Assembly (NCBI RefSeq): GCF_019464495.1
Contig: NZ_CP080492.1
Coordinates: forward strand, 2,604,001 to 2,668,000
Source of the DNA: Leucobacter luti
GTDB lineage: Bacteria > Actinomycetota > Actinomycetes > Actinomycetales > Microbacteriaceae
Length of the DNA stretch: 64,000 nucleotides
Direction of reading: 5' to 3'
This document shows positions 46,401 to 55,813 of the stretch, piece after piece. The notes beneath the pieces are model-generated. The model was not told the DNA's origin. It made no database searches and saw only the letters and a program-made list of their open reading frames with translations. Positions within the stretch are counted from its first letter, which is position 1; every line of letters begins with the position of its first letter. Made by a program: the position numbers and the translations under genes.

Positions 46401-46953
46401 CCTGCCTGCGCAGGCCACGCTGACGCCGGGAGCCAACACCTTCGAGGTGACGAACACCGTGACCTGTGTGTCTCAGCTCACGCTATTGAAGCTCGTCGAA
46501 GACGGCACCGCGAGCCCTGCGAACTGGGATCTCAATGCCACGGGCGGATCCGGAGTCTTCTCACACACCGTGTCCGGATCCAACGCACGCTCAGCTGCGA
46601 ACACGTTCGCCGTCAGCTCAGCTCAGAGCTACACCCTTTCCGAACTGCCGCACGACCCGGCAGCACCGCTCGCGTATCTGCTTGACCGCGTTGAGCGCTG
46701 CGACCCGAACCCGGCTGCCGCAGGTGGGTGTGACTGGGTGCATGTCGACGAGACAGCACCGGTCTCGGTACCGATCGGGCAGACCGCGGTGTACCGCTTC
46801 GTGAATACCCCAGCACAGGCACTTGACGTGCCGCTCACTGGCGGCCTGAGCTCGGACGCGCTCGGAATCGCTGGCGCTGGAATCGCTGGCCTCGCCCTCC
46901 TCGTCGGCGCCGTCACCTGGACGCGCCGCCGCCGCACCGAATCGAGCGCCTAA
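43453..46953 (+). CDS. Pilus tip/minor pilin: vWA-domain, sortase-anchored surface protein
   Basis: 1166 residues from ATG 43453 (AGGGGA upstream; the ATG-like start at 43405 has none). Signal peptide to about residue 46, a Pro/Thr/Ala-rich stalk (about 190-240), SpaA-like prealbumin/CnaB domains with degenerate E-box motifs (TQTAAPTGY), a vWA domain with MIDAS DLSGS, TGGTN and VITDGKP (about 555-740), more Cna-type domains, then VPLTGG, a TM helix and RRRR tail. The sorting motif starts with V instead of LP. This is the SpaC-like adhesive tip of a sortase-built pilus; major pilin and class C sortase follow. Confidence 0.88.
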   Translation: MGYSSVLSAQAREGSGRRAHRRRGTVFAAAATVAIALLGATPALAEQPTGAAEGTDAAAPAPAPAASVRWRAVDEAGTLQTSTSFAVSGPWDATAAATGQAPITAQVADNAGQSDYVGADLDPTPGAFELATLVDAALPALTHELAAGDTLRIRVTATAAGEHPESVWQDVVVPASTDEAVPQIVVPVVVDPAPEVPPTETAPPEAPVIDDPPATEPTTTPAPRPAPSATPKAATDDASVTSDAVTPFSLGPDGPGVTAPYVYWTAVDGDGALVPGATFTIEGPRTSAISWTRTVTVTDCVSAPCTGIDRDPDPGEFQVKFLTPATNPTANGVTTSSRYRVTQTAAPTGYTFNSTANTIPGSGNTGNWGGTTYDFGAYVNTKIEPGKIVVKTGGDRTGASGVTNLAGVTLLLNGGSGSPNGVRPDGVSGAGAGWALCVSDANGECTFEVPNTQSGGANRDARFWVVQRTDGAPTGWFTNPSLSTGSSDAGTATAYNFRTGTLLRSGAVYRSTANFMYAPDSTDANASGGIWAQSRNNPATPQSCGIDVALVLDLSGSVGDSIGALRSASNAFVDALVGTQSRMSLFSFSTGSPALGASQNYPALTSVSTQAQADAFKARYSAWTSTGGTNWDRGLAATASAAQTNPYDVAVVITDGKPTYYGTGPSGPGDTTRLIETENGIFSANALKATGTRVLAFGVGTGATGANNALNLRSISGPTAGTDYFQTSNYATTGGILRNLALGNCASQLTVTKMVVPTTAPAGSIAGAQPAVGGWQFTVSDPGPGITLPAPPTRVTENDGTGTVAFPLTFAGGTTSSPVTVTETQQAGYNLVPVGGQNAVCTNLVTGATVVPSGNPTNGVRVAVPNGQTVNCTIYNRAPDLSATVKVDKIWKIVDGQGAPLGTYHVPGDEGALPSGLTGQLTLSGPGTTTPTNQDWGVVRANYTATSGVSINEAVTIDPAQLPGCTLTSNQLTKRGATPVTDALPAQATLTPGANTFEVTNTVTCVSQLTLLKLVEDGTASPANWDLNATGGSGVFSHTVSGSNARSAANTFAVSSAQSYTLSELPHDPAAPLAYLLDRVERCDPNPAAAGGCDWVHVDETAPVSVPIGQTAVYRFVNTPAQALDVPLTGGLSSDALGIAGAGIAGLALLVGAVTWTRRRRTESSA

Positions 46954-47054
46954 TGCGCATCACACAGACCAGGGAGCGCGCACTGGGGATGCGCACCCGT
47001 ACGTCCCGCACCACAGGACTCCCCACTTCGCACCACCACGAGAGGACATTCATC

Positions 47055-48584
47055 ATGAGTTACACCGGTCAAGGGGGAACCCAGAGGCGGGCGGTCGCTG
47101 CGCTCGCCGCAGCCGCCATCGCACTGCTCGGCGCTGTTGCCGTGAGCTCGCCGGCGCAGGCCGCGCCCAGCTTTGGCAGCATCGATCCCGATGCGACAGG
47201 CTCAATCATCCTGCACAAGCACCAGCACCAGACAGGCACCACGCCCGTTGAGCAAAACCCTGACGGCACTGGCACCGCGATCCCAACGCCGGGCATTCAG
47301 GGCGTCGAGTTCACCGCGTCGCCGCTGTTGCAGGGCGGCCAGCCGGTGGATCTCAACGATCCAGCAGCGTGGGATGCGCTCCAGGGCGTCGAGCCAGGTG
47401 CTGACTGCACCGCGCCGGCCGGCTACACACTGGGGACCGCGCTTCCGCCAGTGACCACCGACGCGAGCGGCACCGCGACGATCCCGACCACGGTTGGCGT
47501 CTACGTCGTGTGTGAAACGGCGGCACCGGCAACGGTCGTCGACCGTTCCGCGCCGTTCCTCGTGACGATCCCGTACCCCTACGAGGACGGCTGGCTCTAC
47601 GATGTCAACGTCTACCCCAAGAACGGCGTCACCACCGTTCGGAAGACGATCAACCCGCAGAACGGACTCGGGCTCGGCAGCATTATCGAGTTCCCGGTGA
47701 CCGTGACGATCCCCGCACTCGCGGTCAACCGCAGCTTCACCGGGTTCGACGTCGTCGACACGCTGGATCCTCGCCTCACCCCGACCCCGGCCGCCTCCGG
47801 CATCGGCGTCGGAGTCAAGAGCGTCACCGTTGACGGCGTTCCGGTTCCCACCGGAAACTTTGCAGTGACGGCGACCGGACAGGCCGTTCAGGTCGGGTTC
47901 ACCCCCGCGCCGGGGTATGCGTGGCTCAGCGGGCAGGCCGGCAAAGAAATCGTCGTGACCTTCCAGGGCACCGTCACCTCGCTCGGCAACGGCACGATCG
48001 TGAACACGGCTTCGGACTTCATCAACGATCCAACGCACCGCAATGCCATCACCTCGAACTCCGTTTCCTCCAACTGGGGCGACGTGCTGATCTCGAAGGT
48101 GAACGCCCGGACCCCGGGTGATGCGCTTGCCGGTGCAAAGTTCGAGGTGTACGCAGCAGCTGATCCGTATGCAGCCGACTGCTCAACCGCCACCGCCACC
48201 GGCTCAGCGCTCAGCGTCAGCGGCGGCACCGAGTTCACGACCGGCGCGAACGGCCGCGTGACTATCGCAGGCCTGTTCGTGAGCGACAGCGTGAACCTGC
48301 CAGTGAACGCCGCGCAGCGCTGCTACGTACTCAAGGAGACCGCGGCACCCGCTGGATTCGTGACGCCGACCGGCGCGGCAGCCCTCACTCCCGTCACCGT
48401 GCAGACAGGCGCGTCGACTGCCGTTGATGTCACCGTGAAGAACGTGCAGCAGAACGGACCCGAGCTTCCGCTTACGGGCTCGTCAGGGGCACTCGTCCTC
48501 TCGGTCGCCGGCGGAGCACTGCTCATCGCAGCTGCGGGAGCGGCGCTGATCGTCGCACGACGCCGGGCACACCGGGTCGAGTAA
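47055..48584 (+). CDS. Major pilin, SpaH/EbpB-like, LPXTG anchored
   Basis: 509 residues from ATG 47055 (GAGAGG upstream; the frame opens at 46953 but the signal peptide begins after 47055). After signal cleavage near AQAAP come a pilin motif YDVNVYPKN (about residue 180-188) whose Lys is the isopeptide donor for polymerisation, Cna_B-type domains, an E box YVLKETAAPAGF, and the sorting signal LPLTG with TM helix and RRRAHRVE tail. These are the defining marks of a backbone pilin. Second gene of the cluster. Confidence 0.93.
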   Translation: MSYTGQGGTQRRAVAALAAAAIALLGAVAVSSPAQAAPSFGSIDPDATGSIILHKHQHQTGTTPVEQNPDGTGTAIPTPGIQGVEFTASPLLQGGQPVDLNDPAAWDALQGVEPGADCTAPAGYTLGTALPPVTTDASGTATIPTTVGVYVVCETAAPATVVDRSAPFLVTIPYPYEDGWLYDVNVYPKNGVTTVRKTINPQNGLGLGSIIEFPVTVTIPALAVNRSFTGFDVVDTLDPRLTPTPAASGIGVGVKSVTVDGVPVPTGNFAVTATGQAVQVGFTPAPGYAWLSGQAGKEIVVTFQGTVTSLGNGTIVNTASDFINDPTHRNAITSNSVSSNWGDVLISKVNARTPGDALAGAKFEVYAAADPYAADCSTATATGSALSVSGGTEFTTGANGRVTIAGLFVSDSVNLPVNAAQRCYVLKETAAPAGFVTPTGAAALTPVTVQTGASTAVDVTVKNVQQNGPELPLTGSSGALVLSVAGGALLIAAAGAALIVARRRAHRVE

Positions 48585-48647
48585 AAGCTGGGGCGGTGAG
48601 CGGATTTCCCCGTCCATCATCGCCCCGAACAAGAGGAGGAAGTCATC

Positions 48648-49652
48648 GTGCCGCAGCAGACTATGGACGAGGCGCAAGCCGTTGTCGTCTCGCCCCAGGT
48701 CAGCTCCGCGGCCGCACTCCCTCCGGCCCCACCGGGCTCGGACCGTCGTTGGCGGAAACCGAGCCCGGTGGTTCTCTTTGTCGCGGTACTCGCCCTCGCA
48801 GGGGTGGGGCTGCTACAACTTCCGAGCATCGCGACCTGGTTCTCACAGCTCCAGTACTCTCAAGAGATCATTGGACTGAATCAGTCAGCGATCGCCGGGG
48901 GAGTGAGCGAGCGCGAGGCGGAGCTCGCCGCAGCGCACGCGTACAACGATCAACTCACCGGCGCGGCAGTGGTGGCTCCGGGAGAGCGGATCCCCCAGGC
49001 CGCAGATCCGGGAGCCGGATCCGCGTACGCTCAGCTCCTCGCCACAGACTCCACCGGACTCATGTCCCGCATTAAGATCCCAAAGATTGATGTTGATCTT
49101 CCGATCTATCACGGCACCAGCGATCGTGTGCTCGAACAGGGCGTCGGCCACTTGGAGGGAACCGCGCTCCCCGTCGGGGGAGACACGACTCACACCGTGC
49201 TGACCGGGCACCGCGGCCTTGCTCAGGCCGAAATGTTCAACAACCTGGATCGACTGGTGGTGGGCGACACGTTCACCCTGGAAACCTGGGGTCAGGTGCT
49301 GACGTACCGGATCACCGATACGCGCGTGGTGAAGCCGGACGAGACGCAGTCTCTGTATCCCGTGCAGGGCAAAGACCTGGCGACGCTTGTCACGTGTACG
49401 CCGCTCGGGATCAACTCGCACCGCATCTTGGTCACTGGCGAACGCATCACGCCGACGCCGATTGCAGACATCGAGAACGCGGGCCAGGCCCCGACAGTGC
49501 CTGGGTTCCCCTGGTGGACGCTGTGGTCCGCTGCTGCGCTCATCGTGATCGGTGGCTATGTGGTGGCCTCCTGCCGAGTGCGCGGTGGTCGCAGCGGCGC
49601 CGGAACAGTCTCTGGTGGTGTTCCGCCCGCAGCCGGACCTCGCCACGCCTGA
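48648..49652 (+). CDS. srtC: Class C (pilus) sortase
   Basis: 334 residues from GTG 48648 (AGAGGAGG upstream). TM helices lie near the N-terminus (about 40-60) and after the catalytic domain (about 280-300), the class C layout. Catalytic residues: His188 (LTGHRG), Cys250 (TLVTCTPLGINSHR) and Arg259. A lid-like region precedes the fold. It polymerises the major pilin through LPLTG and the pilin-motif Lys. The proline-rich tail is cytosolic or extracellular depending on the second helix. Confidence 0.95.
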   Translation: MPQQTMDEAQAVVVSPQVSSAAALPPAPPGSDRRWRKPSPVVLFVAVLALAGVGLLQLPSIATWFSQLQYSQEIIGLNQSAIAGGVSEREAELAAAHAYNDQLTGAAVVAPGERIPQAADPGAGSAYAQLLATDSTGLMSRIKIPKIDVDLPIYHGTSDRVLEQGVGHLEGTALPVGGDTTHTVLTGHRGLAQAEMFNNLDRLVVGDTFTLETWGQVLTYRITDTRVVKPDETQSLYPVQGKDLATLVTCTPLGINSHRILVTGERITPTPIADIENAGQAPTVPGFPWWTLWSAAALIVIGGYVVASCRVRGGRSGAGTVSGGVPPAAGPRHA

Positions 49653-49744
49653 ACCGGGACCGGCACCGGCACCCGCGCCCGAAATGCGCCCGAACTGCGC
49701 AGACAGGGCCCTGATCAGCGAGGGCCGAAACTCGCTCACACAAC

Positions 49745-49799
49745 GCGAAACGACCACGTGCCGACACCTTTCTGAGGTGTCACCACGTGGTCGTTTCGC
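49745..49799. terminator. Bidirectional terminator between srtC and serC
   Basis: A perfect 16-bp stem, GCGAAACGACCACGTG (49745-49760) with its complement (49784-49799), and an inner hairpin ACACCT/AGGTGT in the loop. It lies between convergent genes. Confidence 0.8.
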
Positions 49800-49841
49800 T
49801 CGTGACTGGGTGTCGCGGCGGCCTGCGGCGCGGCGGCCCTC

Positions 49842-50960
49842 CTAGCTCAAGCGCTCGAGCACGTAGTCGATCGACTCGGTGAGCGCACGCACGTCATCGG
49901 GCTCGATAGCCGTGAACGTGGCGACGCGCAGCTGGTTGCGGCCCAGCTTGCGGTAGGGCTCGGTGTCGACGATTCCATTCGCACGCAGCGCGGTCGAGAG
50001 TGCTGCGGCGTCGACCGACTCGTCGAAGTCGATCGTGACGACGACCTGAGAGCGGTGATTGGGATCAGAAACGAACGGAGTCGCGACCGCGGTGCGCTCG
50101 GCCCAGTCGTAGAGCACGTGAGAAGACTCCGCGGTGCGGGCCGACGCCCAGGCGAGTCCTCCCTGCTCGTTGATCCACCGAACCTGCTCGTCCATCATTG
50201 CGAGCGTGGCGAGCGCGGGGGTGTTCAGCGTCTGATTCTTCCTGGAGTTCTCGACTGCCCCAGCAAGGTTCAGCGTCTCAGGAATGTAGCGGCCGGAGGT
50301 TGTGACCCGCTCGATTCGCTCAATTGCGGCCGGCGAGACGAGCGCAAACCAGATCCCGCCATCGGAGGCGAAGTTCTTCTGGGGGGAGAAGTAGTACACA
50401 TCGGTCTGTGAGGCATCGAAGTCGATCCCCCCGGCAGCGCTCGTCGCATCGACCACGGTGAGCGCGCCCGCATCGCCCGCGACGCGGACGACCGGGGCCA
50501 TGACGCCAGTGGAGGTTTCGTTGTGCGGGTACGCATAGACGTCGATGCCTGCCACGGCCTCAGCCTGCGAGCGCGAGCCAGCCTCTGCTGAACGCACATC
50601 CGGCTCCTCAAGGAACGGAGCCGCGCCGGTTGCCTTGCCAAATTTCGCACCGAACTCGCCAAAAGCGAGGTGCTGGCTGCGCTTCTCAACCAGGGAATGA
50701 GCTGCCGAATCCCAGAACGTGGTCGCCCCGCCGTTTGCGAGCAGGATCTCATACCCCTCAGGCGCGCGGAACAGATCCAGGAGACCGGAGCGAACGCTCC
50801 CGACGAGATCCTTCACCGGTGCCTGGCGATGCGAGGTGCCCAGCACGCCCGGCTGTAGCGATGCGAGGAAGCTGAGCTGCTCGGAGCGCACCTTCGACGG
50901 GCCGCACCCAAAGCGTCCGTCGGCGGGCAAGAGGTTCGTGGGGATTGAGATGTCGGCCAT
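49842..50960 (-). CDS. serC: Phosphoserine aminotransferase
   Basis: 372 residues from ATG 50960; the longer frame to 51146 adds nothing conserved. PLP class V aminotransferase with the Schiff-base Lys in FSPQKNFASDGG, VVDATSAAGGIDFD (PLP-ring Asp), and an N-terminus ADGRFGCGPSKVR of the actinobacterial (Mycobacterium-like) SerC subtype. It converts 3-phosphohydroxypyruvate to phosphoserine in serine synthesis. It is divergent from the DtxR-family gene, 78 bp away. Confidence 0.95.
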   Translation of the reverse strand: MADISIPTNLLPADGRFGCGPSKVRSEQLSFLASLQPGVLGTSHRQAPVKDLVGSVRSGLLDLFRAPEGYEILLANGGATTFWDSAAHSLVEKRSQHLAFGEFGAKFGKATGAAPFLEEPDVRSAEAGSRSQAEAVAGIDVYAYPHNETSTGVMAPVVRVAGDAGALTVVDATSAAGGIDFDASQTDVYYFSPQKNFASDGGIWFALVSPAAIERIERVTTSGRYIPETLNLAGAVENSRKNQTLNTPALATLAMMDEQVRWINEQGGLAWASARTAESSHVLYDWAERTAVATPFVSDPNHRSQVVVTIDFDESVDAAALSTALRANGIVDTEPYRKLGRNQLRVATFTAIEPDDVRALTESIDYVLERLS

Positions 50961-51038
50961 ACGCACGATTCTAATAGGGGGCAGAGCGCTTGATGGTCCA
51001 TGCCCTAAGCTGGGGTACGGGCTAGAGAGAGGACGGCG

Positions 51039-53172
<2,134 letters not shown>

Positions 53173-53387
53173 CGGTCTGTTCCTGACGGTGGCCGGGAGA
53201 AAGTCGCTCGATATGAAGCGAATTTCCGTGAGCCCCGTGCCCGGAGTTCCCTTAAGTTTCAAGGGAGGTCGAGGGTTTCGTGACCTGAGCGTGACATTCC
53301 CGTGATCTTCAGTTACCCTTAAACGGTCGCGTTCCGTATGGGACGCCCCAGACGTACATCCCCATCAAGGTGAGGCAGATTATTCTC
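53173..53387. other. gdhA to NlpC/P60 gap, 215 bp
   Basis: It contains TTACCCT-type AT-rich sequence near 53314 that may hold a promoter and a small stem GCGTTCC/GGGACGC near 53328-53345. No known riboswitch consensus was recognised. Confidence 0.35.
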
Positions 53388-54134
53388 GTGAATCAGAACC
53401 CCGGTACGGCGGTCGCGGTCTCGAACCACGCTGCGAAGCCCGGAAAGTCGCCGGCGAAGCGTATCGGCCAGATGGTTGGCGCTGCGGCCCTCAGCCTCGG
53501 CCTGGTCGGCACGTTTGGTCTCCCCGCATACGCTGTGGCCCCCACGGTGGAAGGCGAGCCCGACGCAATCGCTGCGGCTCAGAAGCTCGAGACCGTCGAG
53601 GTCGACGCTTCAGTTCTTCCGCTGGTCGCGCCTGACGGGGCCGTCGCTGCTGACGTTCTCGAAGCGGAGCGCAAGGAAAAAGAAGAAGCAGCTGCGGCTA
53701 AGGCCGCGAAAGAAGCCGCTGAGCTCCAGGCCGCCGCTGGCATTGCTGGCACCGCGCCAATCGCGCCCAAGGGTGGGGCTGACGTGCCCGCCGGTGTCGG
53801 TGCACAGGGCCTCGTTGCCGCCGCGCTCGCCCAGGTCGGCGTTTCGCAGGACTGCACCGACCTCGTGCAGAACTCGCTCGCGGCAATCGGCCTGACCACC
53901 CGTCGGGATCAGGGCGGCTACGACCACGGCGTCTCAGACTTCTACAAGTACGGCACCCCGGTGACGGACGGCAACTACGCGCCGGGAGATATTCTCATCT
54001 GGCCGGGTGCTCCCCACACTGCGATCTACATCGGCAACGGCCAGGCCGTGCACGGTGGGTGGGGCGGCAACCAGACCGTTGTCAACACCTACGCGTCCCC
54101 GTCAGGAACGCCTGACGTGGTGCGCCTCGGCTAA
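53388..54134 (+). CDS. Secreted NlpC/P60-like (C40) peptidase
   Basis: 248 residues from GTG 53388 (AAGGTGAGG about 10 nt upstream). A long signal peptide (to about residue 50, AYAVAP), an Ala/Glu/Lys-rich helical linker (about 95-125), and a C-terminal papain-like domain: Cys in SQDCTDLVQNSLAAIG, His in GAPHTAIYIGNGQAVHGGW. NlpC/P60 domains usually cut peptidoglycan stem peptides. The catalytic-Cys box reads DCTDLV rather than the common DCSGLV, so it is a diverged member. A clean terminator follows. Confidence 0.85.
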   Translation: MNQNPGTAVAVSNHAAKPGKSPAKRIGQMVGAAALSLGLVGTFGLPAYAVAPTVEGEPDAIAAAQKLETVEVDASVLPLVAPDGAVAADVLEAERKEKEEAAAAKAAKEAAELQAAAGIAGTAPIAPKGGADVPAGVGAQGLVAAALAQVGVSQDCTDLVQNSLAAIGLTTRRDQGGYDHGVSDFYKYGTPVTDGNYAPGDILIWPGAPHTAIYIGNGQAVHGGWGGNQTVVNTYASPSGTPDVVRLG

Positions 54135-54149
54135 ACAGCTGTGAAACAG

Positions 54150-54177
54150 AACGGGTGGGGCTTCGGCCCCGCCCGTT
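54150..54177 (+). terminator. Rho-independent terminator of the NlpC/P60-like gene
   Basis: AACGGGTGGGGC, TTCG loop, GCCCCGCCCGTT, then TTGTGTTT; a 12-bp stem with one G-T-like mismatch. Confidence 0.9.
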
Positions 54178-54265
54178 TTGTGTTTCTCGGCACTCTGCCG
54201 CCCGGTGCCTCAGAGGCACGCGCCGTGCGCTAGACTCCCAGAGGTCGCACGCGAGTGCGACTCCC

Positions 54266-54338
54266 GCCCTAGTAGCTCAGTGGATAGAGCACTTCTCTCC
54301 TAAAGAAGGTGTCGGAGGTTCGATTCCTCTCTAGGGCA
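54266..54338 (+). tRNA. tRNA-Arg (anticodon CCT)
   Basis: Acceptor GCCCTAG pairs with CTAGGGC, D arm GCTC/GAGC, anticodon stem CTTCT/AGAAG with loop CTCCTAA (CCT at 34-36), T arm GGAGG-TTCGATT-CCTCT, discriminator A; CCA is not encoded. A 28-bp copy of its 3' end recurs at 54895. Confidence 0.95.
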
Positions 54339-54341
54339 CAA
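54314..54341 (+). repeat. att-like direct repeat, left copy (3' end of tRNA-Arg)
   Basis: GGAGGTTCGATTCCTCTCTA... over 28 bp matches 54895-54922 at 27 positions. The 3' end of a tRNA gene is a standard integrase target, so this may be attL. Confidence 0.75.
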
Positions 54342-54538
54342 CCGATTGGGTCGATACTTCCGCATGATGACGCGGCAGGATCGGCCGTATTCTTTGTCAG
54401 AATCGTTCGTGGCGACAGGAATGGCAACAGGGGCCACGTTTCGGCACCCACCTGTACGCCGTTGTTGGCGAAAAGCCTTCCGCCGTTGTGGCCGTGCAGG
54501 CCGATTCGCCCTGAGCTGGCCTGAGCTAGCCTGAGCTT

Positions 54539-54766
54539 ATGGGAACGGGAAAACAGCACGAAGCCACCGCTGTTGTGTGGATTGTTTGTCATGACGAGAG
54601 CCCGGACAACACGGTGCTTGGCGTGTTCGCGACCGGCGCGGAAGCTGAGGCGTACGCGGGCGAGGTGCAGCACCTTTTCGAGAATGGGGTGATCTTTACC
54701 AGCTTCCCGATTGGGTATCGACACATCGACGGTGTAGTGAGGTACAGCGCCCCAGACGTTCGTTGA
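54539..54766 (+). CDS. Small hypothetical protein inside the tRNA-Arg micro-island
   Basis: 75 residues, WIVCHDESPDN near the start, GVFATGAEAEAYAGEVQ in the middle and FENGVIFTSFPIGYR near the end; no signal or TM helix. The GVFAT..EAEAY pattern is seen in small proteins of mobile elements. ATG 54539 follows TAGCCT (54527-54532) by six bases, so it looks leaderless and transcribed. It is the only supported gene between the two att-like repeats. Function is unknown. Confidence 0.6.
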   Translation: MGTGKQHEATAVVWIVCHDESPDNTVLGVFATGAEAEAYAGEVQHLFENGVIFTSFPIGYRHIDGVVRYSAPDVR

Positions 54767-54894
54767 GTGTGTTGCCGGGGCAACCGAACGGCAACAACGC
54801 TTCCGAGTTTCAGGAATCACTGGTGTCTCACACAACCCGAGTAGTGCGTGACTATGCGATATTCCAGCGGTCCATGCTCACCGAGCGAGCCTGA

Positions 54895-54922
54895 GGAGGT
54901 TCGATTCCTCTCCAGGGCACAA
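54895..54922 (+). repeat. att-like direct repeat, right copy
   Basis: 28 bp matching the tRNA-Arg 3' end with one change (T to C in CTCTAGGG/CTCCAGGG). No 5' tRNA half is present here, so it is not a second tRNA gene. It closes a segment of about 550 bp. Confidence 0.75.
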
Positions 54923-55025
54923 GCGCGGCCTCCCTGCTCGGACGACGCGCAGGCTCGGGTTCGACGGCGCACGGAGGGTGAAGTGTTTCCCCGCCCTGAA
55001 TCGAGGATCCCCTATGCTGAGTCTC

Positions 55026-55187
55026 ATGAATCAGGACCAGTTGTTTCTTGTGTTCAACATTGTCGTGTGGCTGCTGGGAACGATCATTTCGCTCTGGATT
55101 CTGTGGGCGATCATCAGGGGTGCCGTGCTTTCTGCACTTCGTAAACACTCGCAGGAGCAGCGGGAAGTGACGAACTCCATGCGGTGA
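55026..55187 (+). CDS. Small single-helix membrane protein
   Basis: 53 residues from ATG 55026, seven bases after TATGCT (55013-55018), a leaderless arrangement; the frame is open to 54978 but nothing supports that start. One TM helix (about 5-33, LFLVFNIVVWLLGTIISLW) and a charged C-terminus. Function is unknown. It is convergent with the NarL-type regulator, 5 bp away. Confidence 0.6.
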   Translation: MNQDQLFLVFNIVVWLLGTIISLWILWAIIRGAVLSALRKHSQEQREVTNSMR

Positions 55188-55192
55188 GCTCT

Positions 55193-55813
55193 CTACAACA
55201 CCCCGGTCTCCTGGGCCACGTGAATCGCGCGGGCGCGTGTGTCAACGCCGAGCTTGGTGAAAATGTGCGCGAGGTGACTCTTCACAGTTGCTTCGGTGAC
55301 GAACAGGGTTCGTGAGATCTCACGGTTTGTTGCTCCGGTTGCGAGGAGCCGGAGCACTTCAAGCTCACGCGCGGTGAGCCGGGGAAGTGGGTTTCGCATC
55401 CCTTGGACCACACGCGTTGCGAGCTCCGGTGCGAGCACAGTCTCCCCGCGTGCGGTGCGCTGCACGGCGTCGATGATGGCCTCCGGTGCCATATCTTTGA
55501 GGAGATAGCCGGCTGCTCCAGCCTCGATCGCGCCCAGAATCTCTGCGGTGCGGTCAAAGGTGGTCAGGATCAGAACAGCGGGTGCTGGATCGAGGGAGCG
55601 CAGCAGAGCGGTCACCTGAATCCCATCTATGCCGTCGCCCAGCCGGAGGTCGCATAGCACCACATCGGGTCGCAAGTGCTCCGTGAGTGTGATGCCCTCT
55701 TCGCCTGTGGCTGCCTCTCCGACCACGTTGATGCGCTCGTCGGCATCGAGCACTGCGCGCAACCCCGTGCGCACGACGGGGTGGTCGTCGATCAGCAGCA
55801 CGGTCACGCTCAT
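55193..55813 (-). CDS. NarL/LuxR-family response regulator
   Basis: 206 residues: receiver domain (DDHPVVRTGLRAVL, phospho-Asp in VVLCDLRLG, Lys in GYLLKDMAP) and a C-terminal GerE/LuxR helix-turn-helix (LTARELEVLRLLATGATNREISRTLFVTEATVKSHLAHIF pattern, about 140-205). Its start overlaps the kinase stop (55810-55813), so the pair is co-translated. Targets are unknown. Confidence 0.93.
   Translation of the reverse strand: MSVTVLLIDDHPVVRTGLRAVLDADERINVVGEAATGEEGITLTEHLRPDVVLCDLRLGDGIDGIQVTALLRSLDPAPAVLILTTFDRTAEILGAIEAGAAGYLLKDMAPEAIIDAVQRTARGETVLAPELATRVVQGMRNPLPRLTARELEVLRLLATGATNREISRTLFVTEATVKSHLAHIFTKLGVDTRARAIHVAQETGVL

Noticed and set aside
53280-53387. c-di-AMP (ydaO) riboswitch before the NlpC/P60-like gene
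   Set aside because: Such riboswitches precede some actinobacterial wall-hydrolase genes, but I could not find the conserved core in these ~110 bases.
54842-54922. Second tRNA gene
   Set aside because: Only the T arm and 3' acceptor strand are present; no matching 5' acceptor, D or anticodon arm precede them.
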